48,570 nucleotides of DNA from an uncultured Clostridia bacterium (GCA_947593925.1 CANQDU010000005.1:1-48570), one strand, 5' to 3'. Numbered from the stretch's first letter, positions 35,267 to 44,002 are shown. Program-made: numbers and translations. The notes: generated from the letters alone by a model not told the origin.

Positions 35267-35872
35267 ATGGATGGAAAGACAGCGCCGCTCCGAGTCGGAT
35301 GGGCGCTGTGCGGCTCGTTCTGCACACTCGAACCGGCGACGGCGGCGCTTGAAGCGTTCGCACAGCGCGGCGGCGTGGACATAATGCCGATAATGTCGCC
35401 GATAACCTACGGCGAAACTACGCGCTTCGGCACGGCGGAGTATTGGCGGAAGAGAGTGTCCGAGGCGTGCGGAGGAAAGAAGATAATAACTACGGTCGCG
35501 GAGGCGGAGCCCATCGGCCCGAAGAAGCTTCTCGACCTGCTGATAATCGCGCCCTGTACTTCAAACACGCTCGCAAAGCTCGCCCTCGGCATCACCGACA
35601 CGTCGGTGACGATGGCGGCGAAGGCGCATCTGCGCGGCGAGAAGCCGGTGGTCGTGGCGCTTGCAACGAACGACGCGCTCGCTGCGTCCGCAAAAAACAT
35701 CGGCGAGCTGATGGCGCGGCGGAACGTGTATCTCGTTCCGTTCGCGCAGGACGACCCGCAGGGCAAGCCGCGAAGCTGCATCGCGGACTTCGGACTTGTC
35801 TCCGCAGCGGCAGACGCGGCGCTGCGGGGCGTGCAGCTCCAGCCGCTGCTGCGAGAAAAGCGCGAGACGTGA
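35267..35872 (+). CDS. spoVFB: Dipicolinate synthase subunit B
   Basis: Flavoprotein-like second subunit of dipicolinate synthase. The 201-residue protein shows VGWALCGSFCTLE, DIMPIMSPITYGETTRFGTAEYW, DLLIIAPCTSNTLAKLALGITDTSVTMAAKAHLR, VVVALATNDALAASAKNIGELMARRNVYLVPFAQDDP, all typical. The ATG is one base after the spoVFA TAA, with GGAGGGG upstream. Presence of SpoVF argues against the classic Clostridium cluster that uses an Etf-type protein instead. Followed by a strong terminator. Confidence 0.96.
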   Translation: MDGKTAPLRVGWALCGSFCTLEPATAALEAFAQRGGVDIMPIMSPITYGETTRFGTAEYWRKRVSEACGGKKIITTVAEAEPIGPKKLLDLLIIAPCTSNTLAKLALGITDTSVTMAAKAHLRGEKPVVVALATNDALAASAKNIGELMARRNVYLVPFAQDDPQGKPRSCIADFGLVSAAADAALRGVQLQPLLREKRET

Positions 35873-35920
35873 CGCTTTTCGGGTCAAACTTCCCGAAAGC
35901 CGTGTGTTTTCCGGAAGCTC

Positions 35921-35957
35921 GGGCGGGGAACGGCATCAGCCGTTCCCCGCCCTTTTT
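35921..35957 (+). terminator. Terminator of spoVFAB
   Basis: Perfect 13-bp stem GGGCGGGGAACGG with its complement, loop CATCAG, followed by TTTTT (35953-35957). Confidence 0.9.
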
Positions 35958-36064
35958 CGCCGCACACACCGAAAACGAGCACTGCGGAGCGGACTTCGGA
36001 GAAAATTTTCGCAGGAAAATACAGGAAATTTCGACCGCCGCTCCGAAAAATTTTGTTACTATTT

Positions 36065-36081
36065 TGTAACCAATTTGTAAC
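36065..36081 (+). promoter_or_regulatory. WalR-like box
   Basis: TGTAAC-N5-TGTAAC (spacer CAATT) matches the WalR (YycF) recognition pattern exactly. It lies about 115 nt upstream of the -35 of a 3D-domain cell-wall gene, a class that in Bacillus includes the WalR target yocH. The same AT-rich region has further GTAAC/GTTAC elements at 36053, 36117, 36191, 36287 and 36308. Confidence 0.5.
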
Positions 36082-36197
36082 TATTATCGGTGTGTTCCCG
36101 CACGCAATTTACGTAAAAAGTTACATACAAAATTTGAACACAATCCAAACCCAAAATCAATATCGACCTGCAAATTGTCGAAATCGGCGCGTAACGC

Positions 36198-36226
36198 TTG
36201 ACAAACCGAATATTCTGAGGTATAAT
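36198..36226 (+). promoter_or_regulatory. Consensus sigma-A promoter of the G5/3D gene
   Basis: -35 TTGACA (36198-36203), 17-nt spacer, -10 TATAAT (36221-36226). A 180-nt leader follows with a GCGGC...GCCGC stem (36245-36276) and other inverted repeats. Confidence 0.9.
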
Positions 36227-36414
36227 CTGCCTGTTTGAAAAAGAGCGGCAAAAATTTTATGTAAACCGAATGCCGCCAAAAAGTTTGGTAACAGCAAGAA
36301 CGAAGTTTGTAACTTTTTCGCCGGAGGTATTTTCCGAAGGAGGCCGGGATAGAATGTCAGTGGGAAAAACACCCAAAGACTCCGCCCCGAACCGGCGAAA
36401 AAGAGGAGGATGTA

Positions 36415-37326
36415 ATGCGAACATTTATGAGAATAGCGTGGCGCGCGGGCTGTCTGCTGCTTGCGATGGTGCTTGTCTGGCTCTCGATGGGCATGTCGGC
36501 CGCCGCCGCGGAGGAAGAGATCGTCCCGAGCGACGAGCCGGTCGAGGTAGCGGAGCTTGCGCCGAACGTGACGCTCCCGCGCGACAGGGTGACGCTCGTT
36601 GTGGACGGCTCGAGCGAGGAGTTCAGCGCCGAGCTCGGCACGGTCGAAAACCTGCTCAAAGTGGCGGGAGTGGAGCTCGGCGAGTACGACGTGGTGCGTC
36701 CCTCGGCGTCGGAAGCGCTCGAGGGCGGCACGGAGGTCGTGGTGCTCCGCGCAGCCGAAAGGACGGTCACCTGCTCGATAGGGATACCGTTTGAGACCGA
36801 GAGAATACCGAACGAGTACATTCCCAAGGGGACCGAGAACGTCCTCCGCGAGGGCAAGGCGGGTCTGGAGGTCACGACCTACACCGTGACCGAGGTCGAT
36901 GGCGATGTAGTCGCCGCGACCGCCGCCGTCGTTGAGACGGTGCGCGAGCCGGTGTCGAAGGTGGTCGAGTACGGACCGGGCGGCACGCTCGTCACGCCGG
37001 ACGGCAGGACGTTGGAGTGGAGCTACAAGATCGACGGCACGGCGACGGCATACACCACCGAGCGCTCGACCTCCAAGACAAACGCCACCGGCCATATCGC
37101 GCGGGAAGGCACTATAGCGGTAGACCCGAGGGTCATACCGCTCGGGTCGAAGGTCTACGTCGCGTCCAGAGAAGGCGCGCGCCGGAGCTGGAGCTACGGC
37201 GAGTGCGTCGCGGAGGACACCGGCGGCGCGATAAAGGGCAGCATCGTCGATTTGTACTTTGACACCTATGACCAGTGCGTATCGTTCGGGCGGCGCAGCT
37301 GCACCATCTACGTCTTCGGAAAGTAA
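36415..37326 (+). CDS. G5/3D-domain cell-wall protein (YabE-like)
   Basis: Secreted peptidoglycan-active protein related to YabE and to resuscitation-promoting factors. The 303-residue protein has a signal peptide (about 1-32, cut near AAA), a DUF348 repeat (VTLVVDGSSEEFSAELGTVENLLKVAGVELGEYDVV), a G5 domain (IPFETERIPNEYIPKGTENVLREGKAG...VVAATAAVVETVREPVSKVVEYG) and a C-terminal 3D domain with the conserved aspartates in GTIAVDPRVIPLGSKVYV, AEDTGGAIKG and VDLYFDTYDQCVSFG. The 3D domain of such proteins resembles lytic transglycosylase MltA. The ATG is set by GAGGAGG. Likely WalR-controlled. Confidence 0.9.
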   Translation: MRTFMRIAWRAGCLLLAMVLVWLSMGMSAAAAEEEIVPSDEPVEVAELAPNVTLPRDRVTLVVDGSSEEFSAELGTVENLLKVAGVELGEYDVVRPSASEALEGGTEVVVLRAAERTVTCSIGIPFETERIPNEYIPKGTENVLREGKAGLEVTTYTVTEVDGDVVAATAAVVETVREPVSKVVEYGPGGTLVTPDGRTLEWSYKIDGTATAYTTERSTSKTNATGHIAREGTIAVDPRVIPLGSKVYVASREGARRSWSYGECVAEDTGGAIKGSIVDLYFDTYDQCVSFGRRSCTIYVFGK

Positions 37327-37330
37327 GAAA

Positions 37331-37364
37331 CACGGGAGAGGCGGATGCCTCTCCCGTGTTTTTT
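37331..37364 (+). terminator. Terminator of the G5/3D gene
   Basis: CACGGGAGAGGC stem with its complement, loop GGAT, then TTTTTT. Confidence 0.92.
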
Positions 37365-37423
37365 GTAATGCCTCGCAGAGTTCGCCGCGTAAGCGGCGAA
37401 TAAGGTTAAATCATTTTTCCCGA

Positions 37424-37447
37424 CGGCGTGTACGTCGGGAAAAATTC
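37424..37447. repeat. Intergenic palindrome
   Basis: TTTTTCCCGACG/CGTCGGGAAAAA, a near-perfect inverted repeat readable as a terminator in both directions. The rest of 37365-37536 holds small GC-rich inverted repeats and no gene. Confidence 0.6.
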
Positions 37448-37536
37448 CTCTCGCGGAGCGCGCTTCGAACGCCGCAGGCGCGAGGAGCGAAGCGAAGCGT
37501 TTGCCGCCGGGCAGAGCCTTGCTCTGTCGGCGGCTT

Positions 37537-37588
37537 CGCGGGAAATTGGTAAAGGAGCGGGCAAAGCCCGCTCCTGCGATTTCCCGCG
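37537..37588 (-). terminator. Terminator of the Nif3-like gene
   Basis: Nested hairpin: CGCGGGAAAT/ATTTCCCGCG encloses AGGAGCGGGC/GCCCGCTCCT (37553-37575). It begins 4 nt after the stop codon. T run on the minus strand is short. Confidence 0.65.
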
Positions 37589-37592
37589 AAAA

Positions 37593-38426
37593 TTACACTA
37601 TTCCGCTGATGCGGACGATCTCGATGCCCTTCTTCTCCCATGCGTCGAGGATCTGGTTGAAGCCGAGCGAGTCGCTCGCCATGTGTCCCGCGACGATGAA
37701 GTTGCACTTGTTGAGCTTGCGGAGTCCCTCGAGGACGTCGGGGGTGGCGTGCATCGTGACAAACGTCCCGACGCCGGCGTTGGTCTCGGCTATGTACTCG
37801 TCAAGCGACGGAGCGCCGACGCCGTACATCTCGACGTAGATCTTTCCGGCGGGGCTGTCCTTCGTGCCGACCCAGATCTCGGGCTTCTGAGTCTCGAGAG
37901 CGTCCTGATACTCACGGATGGTCATCAGCTCGTCTATGACGTCGCCGACGGTGCAGTCCGGATTGCGCTCCATGAGAGCGTTCATGCGCTTCTGGGTGTA
38001 CCACTCGGCGAGCATGTCCGCCGGGGTGTGGAACGCCACGTCGTTGATGTCGAGGAGCCTCGCCGCGTCGCGCATCATCGTGACGTTGCGGGAGTGCATT
38101 CCCTGAGAGCGCTTGACATCGTTCGCATGGGCGAGCTTGTACGCCTCGTTTGCCGGAACGCCGCACTCCCTCATCTTCTTGATGTGGTCGCGCGCGAACA
38201 GGTCGCCGATGTGGCTGTTCATGATGCCGGCGGGATGGTGCTGCGCCACGCAGTCGAAGCCGAGCTGCTTTGCTATCATCAGCATGGACTCGTTCATGTC
38301 GATGCCCGCGAGGATCTTCTTTACCTCTTTGCCGTTGTCGTAGACTATGCCGGAATCCTCCGGCATGGAGTCAAGACCGATCATGTCGAGAACCATCTGA
38401 TACATTTCTTTGACTGTCATGCCCAT
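37593..38426 (-). CDS. Nif3-like (DUF34) metal-binding protein
   Basis: Nif3-family proteins form dinuclear-metal hexamers; the role in bacteria is unclear. The 277-residue protein has a typical N-terminal GIDMNESMLMIAKQLGFDCVAQHHPAG with the HH metal ligands, EMYGVGAPSL and the C-terminal VAGHMASDSLGFNQILD, the second metal-binding segment. The central region (DVKRSQGMHSRNVTMMRDAARLLDINDVAFHTPADMLAEWY) differs from textbook members. The ATG at 38426 fits a GGAG 9 nt upstream; the ATG three codons earlier abuts it. Codon choice resembles the highly expressed glycolytic genes. Confidence 0.75.
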   Translation of the reverse strand: MGMTVKEMYQMVLDMIGLDSMPEDSGIVYDNGKEVKKILAGIDMNESMLMIAKQLGFDCVAQHHPAGIMNSHIGDLFARDHIKKMRECGVPANEAYKLAHANDVKRSQGMHSRNVTMMRDAARLLDINDVAFHTPADMLAEWYTQKRMNALMERNPDCTVGDVIDELMTIREYQDALETQKPEIWVGTKDSPAGKIYVEMYGVGAPSLDEYIAETNAGVGTFVTMHATPDVLEGLRKLNKCNFIVAGHMASDSLGFNQILDAWEKKGIEIVRISGIV

Positions 38427-38471
38427 AGTTTTCATCTCCGTTAAAAATTTTTGCAAACGTACTGCAAATTT

Positions 38472-38500
38472 ATTATATATCACCTCGACGGAGATAGCAA
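38472..38500 (-). promoter_or_regulatory. Sigma-A promoter of the Nif3-like gene
   Basis: Minus strand -35 TTGCTA (38495-38500), 17-nt spacer, -10 TATAAT (38472-38477). Confidence 0.7.
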
Positions 38501-38676
38501 CCGAGAAGCGAAAAATTTTTAAAAAATCCGCAAAAGCTCCGCATATCCGGCGGTTCGCGAAATATCGGGAGCGCGCGGGCATGCGGCAGGAGTGGAAAAA
38601 CATACACCGAACCCCGCGGGACGGCCCGGCCCGGCGGAGAATTTTCCCACAGACGCACTCCGCACGCGAATTTGCT

Positions 38677-38705
38677 TTGACATTGGGCGGAAAGTGTGAT
38701 ATGAT
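38677..38705 (+). promoter_or_regulatory. Sigma-A promoter of ksgA
   Basis: -35 TTGACA (38677-38682), 17-nt spacer, -10 TATGAT (38700-38705). Leader only about 25 nt. Confidence 0.8.
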
Positions 38706-38736
38706 ATGGATAATGGGAGGACTGGGAGGTATGCCG

Positions 38737-39588
38737 ATGGATTTGCGCGAGACCGGACGTATACTCGAACGTCACGGCATACAGCTCAAAAAGTCGCTCG
38801 GACAGAACTTCCTCGTTGACCCCTCGGTTCCCCGGCGCACCGCCGAGGCCGCCGCGCCCGAACCGGGCTTCGGCGTGCTTGAGATAGGTCCCGGAGCCGG
38901 CGCGCTCACCGCGTCGCTTGCGGAGCGGGCGGAGAAGGTCGTGGCGATCGAACTCGACCCGAGGATGCTCCCGGTACTCTCCGAGACGCTTGCGGACTTC
39001 CGCAACGTCGAGATAGTCGAGGGCGACGCGCTTAAGCTGGACATCGCCGAGACGGTCCGCTCACGGCTCGGATGGCTTCGCCTCGCCGCCGCCGCAAATC
39101 TCCCGTATTACGTCACGACGCCGCTCGTGGAGCGTCTGCTCGAGACGCGGCTCTTTGAGCGGGTGTGCGTGATGGTACAGCGCGAGGTCGCGCGGCGAAT
39201 GGTCGCCGAAGCCGGCAGCGACGACTACGGAGCGTTTTCGGTATACTGCCGGTATTACTCGGAGCCGAAAATACTTTTCGGCGTGAGCGCGGGATGCTTC
39301 CTCCCGCCGCCTAAGGTCGAGAGCGCCGTGGTGCTTTTCGAGTGCCGGAGCGCCCCGCCGGAGGGGATAGAGAGCGCCGAGGAGGAGCGGGACTTCTTCC
39401 GCCTCACCCGCGCGGCGTTTTCGGAGCGGAGAAAGAAGCTCTCCGGGCTTGCCGCAAGGGAGTTCGGCGTATCGAAGGAGACCGTCGAGCGCGAGCTCGA
39501 GGAGATGGGTCTTCGGCCGGACGTCCGGGGAGAACGCCTCTCGCTTCGGGAGTTCATTTCGCTTGAGAAGCGCCTCACGGGACGTTGA
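38737..39588 (+). CDS. ksgA: 16S rRNA (adenine1518/1519-N6)-dimethyltransferase
   Basis: Dimethylates two adenines near the 3' end of 16S rRNA late in 30S assembly. The 283-residue protein carries KKSLGQNFLVD, the SAM motif VLEIGPGAGALTASLAERAEKVVAIELD, the catalytic NLPYYVTTPLVERLL, MVQREVARRM, CFLPPPKVESAVV and a C-terminal FSERRKKLSGL. Two GGGAGG boxes precede the start; ATG 38737 is 7 nt from the second, while ATG 38731 suits the first, so the N terminus may be two residues longer. Confidence 0.96.
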   Translation: MDLRETGRILERHGIQLKKSLGQNFLVDPSVPRRTAEAAAPEPGFGVLEIGPGAGALTASLAERAEKVVAIELDPRMLPVLSETLADFRNVEIVEGDALKLDIAETVRSRLGWLRLAAAANLPYYVTTPLVERLLETRLFERVCVMVQREVARRMVAEAGSDDYGAFSVYCRYYSEPKILFGVSAGCFLPPPKVESAVVLFECRSAPPEGIESAEEERDFFRLTRAAFSERRKKLSGLAAREFGVSKETVERELEEMGLRPDVRGERLSLREFISLEKRLTGR

Positions 39589-39642
39589 GACGCGCAAAAC
39601 AGATGAAAACGCGAGCTTCGCGTTTCATATAGTTCTTGTAAG

Positions 39643-39664
39643 AAAGTTAAAATTTTTTAACTTT
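39643..39664. promoter_or_regulatory. AT-rich palindrome before pckA
   Basis: A perfect 22-nt inverted repeat (half-site AAAGTTAAAAT) ends just before the AAAGGAG ribosome binding site of pckA. It may be an operator or a leader hairpin. No clear sigma-A promoter is seen between ksgA and pckA. Confidence 0.4.
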
Positions 39665-39682
39665 GGAAAGGAGTAATTCAGT

Positions 39683-41461
39683 ATGTCCGCACTTACCACA
39701 AACAAGGCCATACTCAGCTGGCTCGACGAGCAGGTAAAGCTGCTCAAGCCGGATGAGGTCGTATGGATCGACGGCAGCGAGGAGCAGTACGCCGCCCTTC
39801 GCAAGGAGGCCGTCGAGACCGGCGAGATGACTCTCCTCAACCAGGAGAAGCTCCCGGGCTGCCTGCTCCACCGCACGGCGGAGAACGATGTCGCGCGCGT
39901 CGAGAACCGCACCTTCATCTGCACCCCCACCCGCAAGGAAGCCGGCCCGACCAACAACTGGGTCGAGCCCGGCGAGATGTACGCCAAGCTGAACGCCCTC
40001 TATGACGGCGCGATGAAGGGCCGCACCATGTACGTCATCCCCTACTCGATGAGCGTTGTCGGCAGCCCGTTCGCGAAGGTCGGCATCGAGGTCACCGACT
40101 CCATCTATGTCGTCCTCAACATGGCCATCATGACCCGCGTCGGCAAGGAAGTCCTCGACGTGTTCGGTGACGATCCGAACTTCATCAAGGGCACCCACGC
40201 CAAGAAGGACGTCAACCCCGAGGAGCGCTACATCGTCCAGTTCCCGCAGGACAACACCATCTGCTCCGTCAACTCCGCTTACGGCGGAAACGTCCTGCTT
40301 GGCAAGAAGTGCTTCGCGCTCCGCATAGCGAGCTACCTCGGCCGCAACGAGGGCTGGATGGCCGAGCATATGCTCATCCTCGGCATCGAGAACCCGAACG
40401 GCGAGATCCGCTACCTCACCGCGGCCTTCCCGTCCGCGTGCGGTAAGACCAACCTCGCCATGCTCATCCCGCCCGAGGGATACAAGAAGGCCGGTTACAA
40501 GGTCTGGTGCGTCGGCGACGATATCGCGTGGCTCCGCATCGGCCCGGACGGCAGGCTCTGGGCGGTCAACCCGGAGAACGGCTTCTTCGGCGTCGCGCCC
40601 GGCACCAACGAGAAGTCCAACCCGAACGCTCTCGCTTCCACCAAGAAGAACGCCATCTTCACCAACGTCGCGCTCAACCTCGACGATAACTCCGTGTGGT
40701 GGGAGGGTCTTGACAAGAATCCGCCCGAGCACGCGATCGACTGGAAGGGCAACCCGTGGAACGGCAAGGAATCCACCGAGAAGGGCGCTCATCCGAACAG
40801 CCGCTTCACCGCTCCGGCCATCAACTGCCCGTGCATCTCGCCCGAGTTCAACAACCCGCAGGGCGTGCCGATCAGCGCTATCGTGTTCGGCGGCCGCCGC
40901 GCCAAGACCGCTCCGCTGGTTTACCAGAGCTTTGACTGGAACCACGGCGTGTTCGTCGGCTCGATAATGGCCTCCGAGACCACCGCCGCCGCCGCCGGCG
41001 CCGTAGGCGTCGTCCGCCGCGACCCGATGGCCATGCTGCCGTTCTGCGGCTACAACATGGGCGACTACTTCGGCCACTGGATAGAGATGGGCAAGAAGAT
41101 CCCGAACAAGCCGAAGATCTTCAACGTCAACTGGTTCCGCACCGACGAGAACGGCCACTTCATCTGGCCGGGCTTCGGCGACAACCTCCGTGTCCTCGAG
41201 TGGATAATGAAGCGCGCCTTTGACGAGGTCGATGCTGTCGAGACCGAGATCGGCTACATGCCGAAGCCGGAGGACATCAACATCGAGGGCCTCAGCGACG
41301 TCACGCTCGACACCATGAAGAGCCTGCTGTCGGTCGACAAGGAGCTCTGGAAGGAAGATGTCAAGAACATCAAGGAGTTCTACGCCAAGTTCGACGAGTT
41401 CGACACTCTGCCGCAGGAGCTCAAGGACGAGCTCGCAGCGCTCGAGAAGCGCCTCGGCTAA
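39683..41461 (+). CDS. pckA: Phosphoenolpyruvate carboxykinase (GTP)
   Basis: Interconverts oxaloacetate and PEP with GTP/GDP; in fermenting anaerobes it often runs toward oxaloacetate. The 592-residue length and sequence are of the GTP class: RTMYVIPYSMSVVGSPFAKVGIEVTDSIYVV, the substrate segment FPQDNTICSVNSAYGGNVLLGKKCFALRIAS, the P-loop AAFPSACGKTNLAML, VGDDIAWL, NPENGFFGVAPGTN, GGRRAKTAPLVYQSFDW and FCGYNMGDYFGHW. ATG with AAAGGAG upstream. Codon use is strongly biased to C-ending codons like the glycolytic genes, suggesting high expression. Many Clostridia have the ATP type instead. Confidence 0.97.
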   Translation: MSALTTNKAILSWLDEQVKLLKPDEVVWIDGSEEQYAALRKEAVETGEMTLLNQEKLPGCLLHRTAENDVARVENRTFICTPTRKEAGPTNNWVEPGEMYAKLNALYDGAMKGRTMYVIPYSMSVVGSPFAKVGIEVTDSIYVVLNMAIMTRVGKEVLDVFGDDPNFIKGTHAKKDVNPEERYIVQFPQDNTICSVNSAYGGNVLLGKKCFALRIASYLGRNEGWMAEHMLILGIENPNGEIRYLTAAFPSACGKTNLAMLIPPEGYKKAGYKVWCVGDDIAWLRIGPDGRLWAVNPENGFFGVAPGTNEKSNPNALASTKKNAIFTNVALNLDDNSVWWEGLDKNPPEHAIDWKGNPWNGKESTEKGAHPNSRFTAPAINCPCISPEFNNPQGVPISAIVFGGRRAKTAPLVYQSFDWNHGVFVGSIMASETTAAAAGAVGVVRRDPMAMLPFCGYNMGDYFGHWIEMGKKIPNKPKIFNVNWFRTDENGHFIWPGFGDNLRVLEWIMKRAFDEVDAVETEIGYMPKPEDINIEGLSDVTLDTMKSLLSVDKELWKEDVKNIKEFYAKFDEFDTLPQELKDELAALEKRLG

Positions 41462-41477
41462 AAAATCGCAAAGCGAA

Positions 41478-41507
41478 GGGAGAGGGCAAAAGCCCTCTCC
41501 CTTTTTT
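41478..41507. terminator. Terminator of pckA
   Basis: GGGAGAGGGC stem with its complement, AAAA loop, then TTTTTT on the plus strand. On the minus strand it follows the ABC permease gene, with a weaker T-rich tail. Confidence 0.9.
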
Positions 41508-41518
41508 GCGGGACAAAA

Positions 41519-43204
41519 TCATACCATCGCTTTGTCCGCCGCGCGGCCGAGTCCCCAGACGCCGGCGGCGCTTCCCGCGGCCGCCGTGAGCGCCGCCGCG
41601 AGGACGCCCGGGAGCATTCCCCGGAACACCGCCGCAAGCGCGCCGGCGCCTCCCACGAGCAACCCGATGAGCAGATTGAGAAGCATCCCGAAGAAGCCGT
41701 TCGCGTTCTGCTTCACGGCCTCCGCTTCGTTCTGCCAGACCAGCTTCGGGCGGACGGCGTCAACAAGCATTCCGAGCGCCGCCGTGCCTATGCCGGCAAC
41801 CGAAGCGGCAAACGCCGCCGCAAGCATCGCCCACCAGTACGCGGGGAGAAGCACCGTAAGCACCGCCGCCGTCAGCAGAACCGTCACAGCGTTTGCCGCC
41901 GCCGAGACTATCAGCTTGCCGTAGCAGAGCGTGCTCATTCTGAGCGGCATCGCCTTCAGGCGCTTCAGTCCCTCGCCCTCGCGGCTTATCGCGGTCGAGG
42001 CGGCGATATTTGCAAACGTCGCGAAGAGCATTATCCCGAGCGCGACGGCAAAGACGTACTGCGCCGGAACGCCGTCAAGCATCACGCTAAACAGCCGGAG
42101 CGTACCTACCTCCGCAAGCTCGGGCGGCAGCTCCTCCCCCGCGCTCATTCTCGTTATGAACGGCACGAGCAGGAACATCAGCGGGAATATCACGACGCCG
42201 AGCAGACAGTTCATCGCGTAGGTCGGCGAGCGGAGCAGTCCGCGCCGCTCACGCTGCATACAGGCGAGCACCGGGTTCTTCGCCGTCATGCTTTTTGCGC
42301 TCAGACGGGCCTTCCTGCCACCGCGCTTCACGGTCTCGCGCGAGGCGGAAACGCTCCGCGCGTAGGTTCGCGAGCCTACAATGCCGGTAAGCGCGAGCGC
42401 CGCCGCGCACAGCGCGAGGTAGAGCAGACCGTGCAGGAGCGCGCTCGCCGCGCCGCCGTCCGCCGCTATCGCTTCCGCCGCCCACGCGGCGGGCGGGAAG
42501 GTCCGGCTCGCGCCCGCGAGGACGTCCCCCGCGCCGCTCATGACCGACGTTATCTCGTCGAGCCCCATGCGCCCCATCATCTGACCGATAAGGTTGCCGC
42601 CAAGCGACAGCGTAATACCCAGCAGTACGCCCATGACGGTCATGAACGTCTCACGGTGGCGCATAAACACCGCCGAGCGCATCAGCAGGAGCGCGAGCAC
42701 CGTCGCGACGGCGAGCGGCAGCGCCGGCAGGAGCAGCAGGACGATCACCCCGGCGATGGCCGAAAGCGCTCCTCCGCCCGCGATGATCATATAACACACG
42801 AACGCGGGCAGAGAGATATAGAGCGTTATGGCGAGCTCGCCGAAGTACACGAACAGGAACCGCGCGAAGAACACCGCGCCGCCTCTGAGCGGCAGCGCCG
42901 CGAGCAGCTCCGCGTCGTTCGCGCTGAACAGCGTGCCTATAACCGACGCTATGCTGAAGAACAGCGTCATCACCATCGACGCGAGGAACACGCCGAACAG
43001 TCCTAGCGCCGCCCGTTCGGAGGCGGCGAGCCCTTGGAACACCCCGAAGCACGCGGCGCTCCACATCGCTTCGAGCACCGCAAACGCGAATATCATCAGA
43101 ACCGTTACCGCAATGCGTCCCCCGCCGCTTTTCGCTTTGGTCTGGAACATCGTGCGGAGGCGCTGACGCAGCAATACCGAGAAAACTATCCGAAAGTCAC
43201 GCAT
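41519..43204 (-). CDS. ABC exporter permease
   Basis: A 561-residue membrane protein with about 12-14 hydrophobic segments in two halves separated by a basic cytoplasmic stretch (SASRETVKRGGRKARLSAKSMTAKNPVLACMQRERRGLLRSP, about 288-330). The layout is that of ABC-2-type permeases paired with a single ATPase. It overlaps the ATPase gene by 8 nt and is translated after it. Substrate unknown; no resistance, bacteriocin or lantibiotic genes lie nearby. Confidence 0.85.
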   Translation of the reverse strand: MRDFRIVFSVLLRQRLRTMFQTKAKSGGGRIAVTVLMIFAFAVLEAMWSAACFGVFQGLAASERAALGLFGVFLASMVMTLFFSIASVIGTLFSANDAELLAALPLRGGAVFFARFLFVYFGELAITLYISLPAFVCYMIIAGGGALSAIAGVIVLLLLPALPLAVATVLALLLMRSAVFMRHRETFMTVMGVLLGITLSLGGNLIGQMMGRMGLDEITSVMSGAGDVLAGASRTFPPAAWAAEAIAADGGAASALLHGLLYLALCAAALALTGIVGSRTYARSVSASRETVKRGGRKARLSAKSMTAKNPVLACMQRERRGLLRSPTYAMNCLLGVVIFPLMFLLVPFITRMSAGEELPPELAEVGTLRLFSVMLDGVPAQYVFAVALGIMLFATFANIAASTAISREGEGLKRLKAMPLRMSTLCYGKLIVSAAANAVTVLLTAAVLTVLLPAYWWAMLAAAFAASVAGIGTAALGMLVDAVRPKLVWQNEAEAVKQNANGFFGMLLNLLIGLLVGGAGALAAVFRGMLPGVLAAALTAAAGSAAGVWGLGRAADKAMV

Positions 43205-43925
43205 AGTCGTCCTCCGTGAGCTCGAGGAACAGGCTCTCGAGGCTCTCGTCCTTGCCGCCGCGCAGTTCCTCGAGCGTCCCCACCGCGACGAGCGAGCCGT
43301 TCCTTATTATGCCTATCCTGTCGCAGAGCTTTTCCGCGACCTCGAGGACGTGCGTCGAGAAGAACACCGTGTTCCCCGCAGCGGTATGCGCCCGCATCTC
43401 GTCCTTCAGCAGAGCGGAGGACTTGGGGTCGAGACCGGTCATCGGCTCGTCGAGGACCCACAGCGGCGGCGCGGGAAGCAGCGCCGCCGCTATGAGCAGC
43501 TTCTGCTTCATGCCGTGCGAGTAGGTGTTTATCCTCTCCCCCGCCGCGTCCGCTATCTCGAACATCTCGAGGTATTTCGCGGCGCGCTCGCGCCGCTCCT
43601 TTGTCGGAACGCCGTAGACGTCCGCCACGAAATCCAGGTACTCCTGCCCCGTGAGGCGGTCGTAGGTGTCATGCACGTCCGGGACGTAGCAGAAGTTCCG
43701 CTTTGCGGCGATGGGGTCCTTTGCCATGTCCGCGCCGCCTATCTCTATCCGCCCCTCGTCCGGGCGGAGTATCCCGCAGAGCATCTTTATCGTCGTCGTC
43801 TTGCCCGCACCGTTCGGCCCGATGAAGCCGAATATCTCTCCCCTGCGGACGTGCAGGTCGAGCGACTTCACCGCCGGCACGGCGCTCTTTGCGTAGGTCT
43901 TTGTTATCCCTTCCAACCGAAGCAT
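43197..43925 (-). CDS. ABC transporter ATP-binding protein
   Basis: The 242-residue ATPase has Walker A FIGPNGAGKTTTIKML (about 34-49), a Q-loop region, the signature YSHGMKQKLLIAAALL (a variant of LSGGMKQ), Walker B LWVLDEPMTGLD and the H-loop FFSTHVLEVAEKL. It is the exporter subclass seen with ABC-2 permeases. ATG with GGGGAGG upstream. Promoter-proximal gene of a two-gene operon. Confidence 0.95.
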   Translation of the reverse strand: MLRLEGITKTYAKSAVPAVKSLDLHVRRGEIFGFIGPNGAGKTTTIKMLCGILRPDEGRIEIGGADMAKDPIAAKRNFCYVPDVHDTYDRLTGQEYLDFVADVYGVPTKERRERAAKYLEMFEIADAAGERINTYSHGMKQKLLIAAALLPAPPLWVLDEPMTGLDPKSSALLKDEMRAHTAAGNTVFFSTHVLEVAEKLCDRIGIIRNGSLVAVGTLEELRGGKDESLESLFLELTEDDYA

Positions 43926-43973
43926 CTTGTTTTCCTCCCCGGCAAAAATGTCGCGCCTCTTCGGCGCAACTAT

Positions 43974-44002
43974 ATATTACCCCTGTTGCGAGTAAATGTC
44001 AA
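43974..44002 (-). promoter_or_regulatory. Sigma-A promoter of the ABC exporter operon
   Basis: Minus strand -35 TTGACA (43997-44002), 17-nt spacer, -10 TAATAT (43974-43979). A GCGCC/GGCGC hairpin follows in the leader. It sits directly downstream of the birA stop. Confidence 0.75.
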
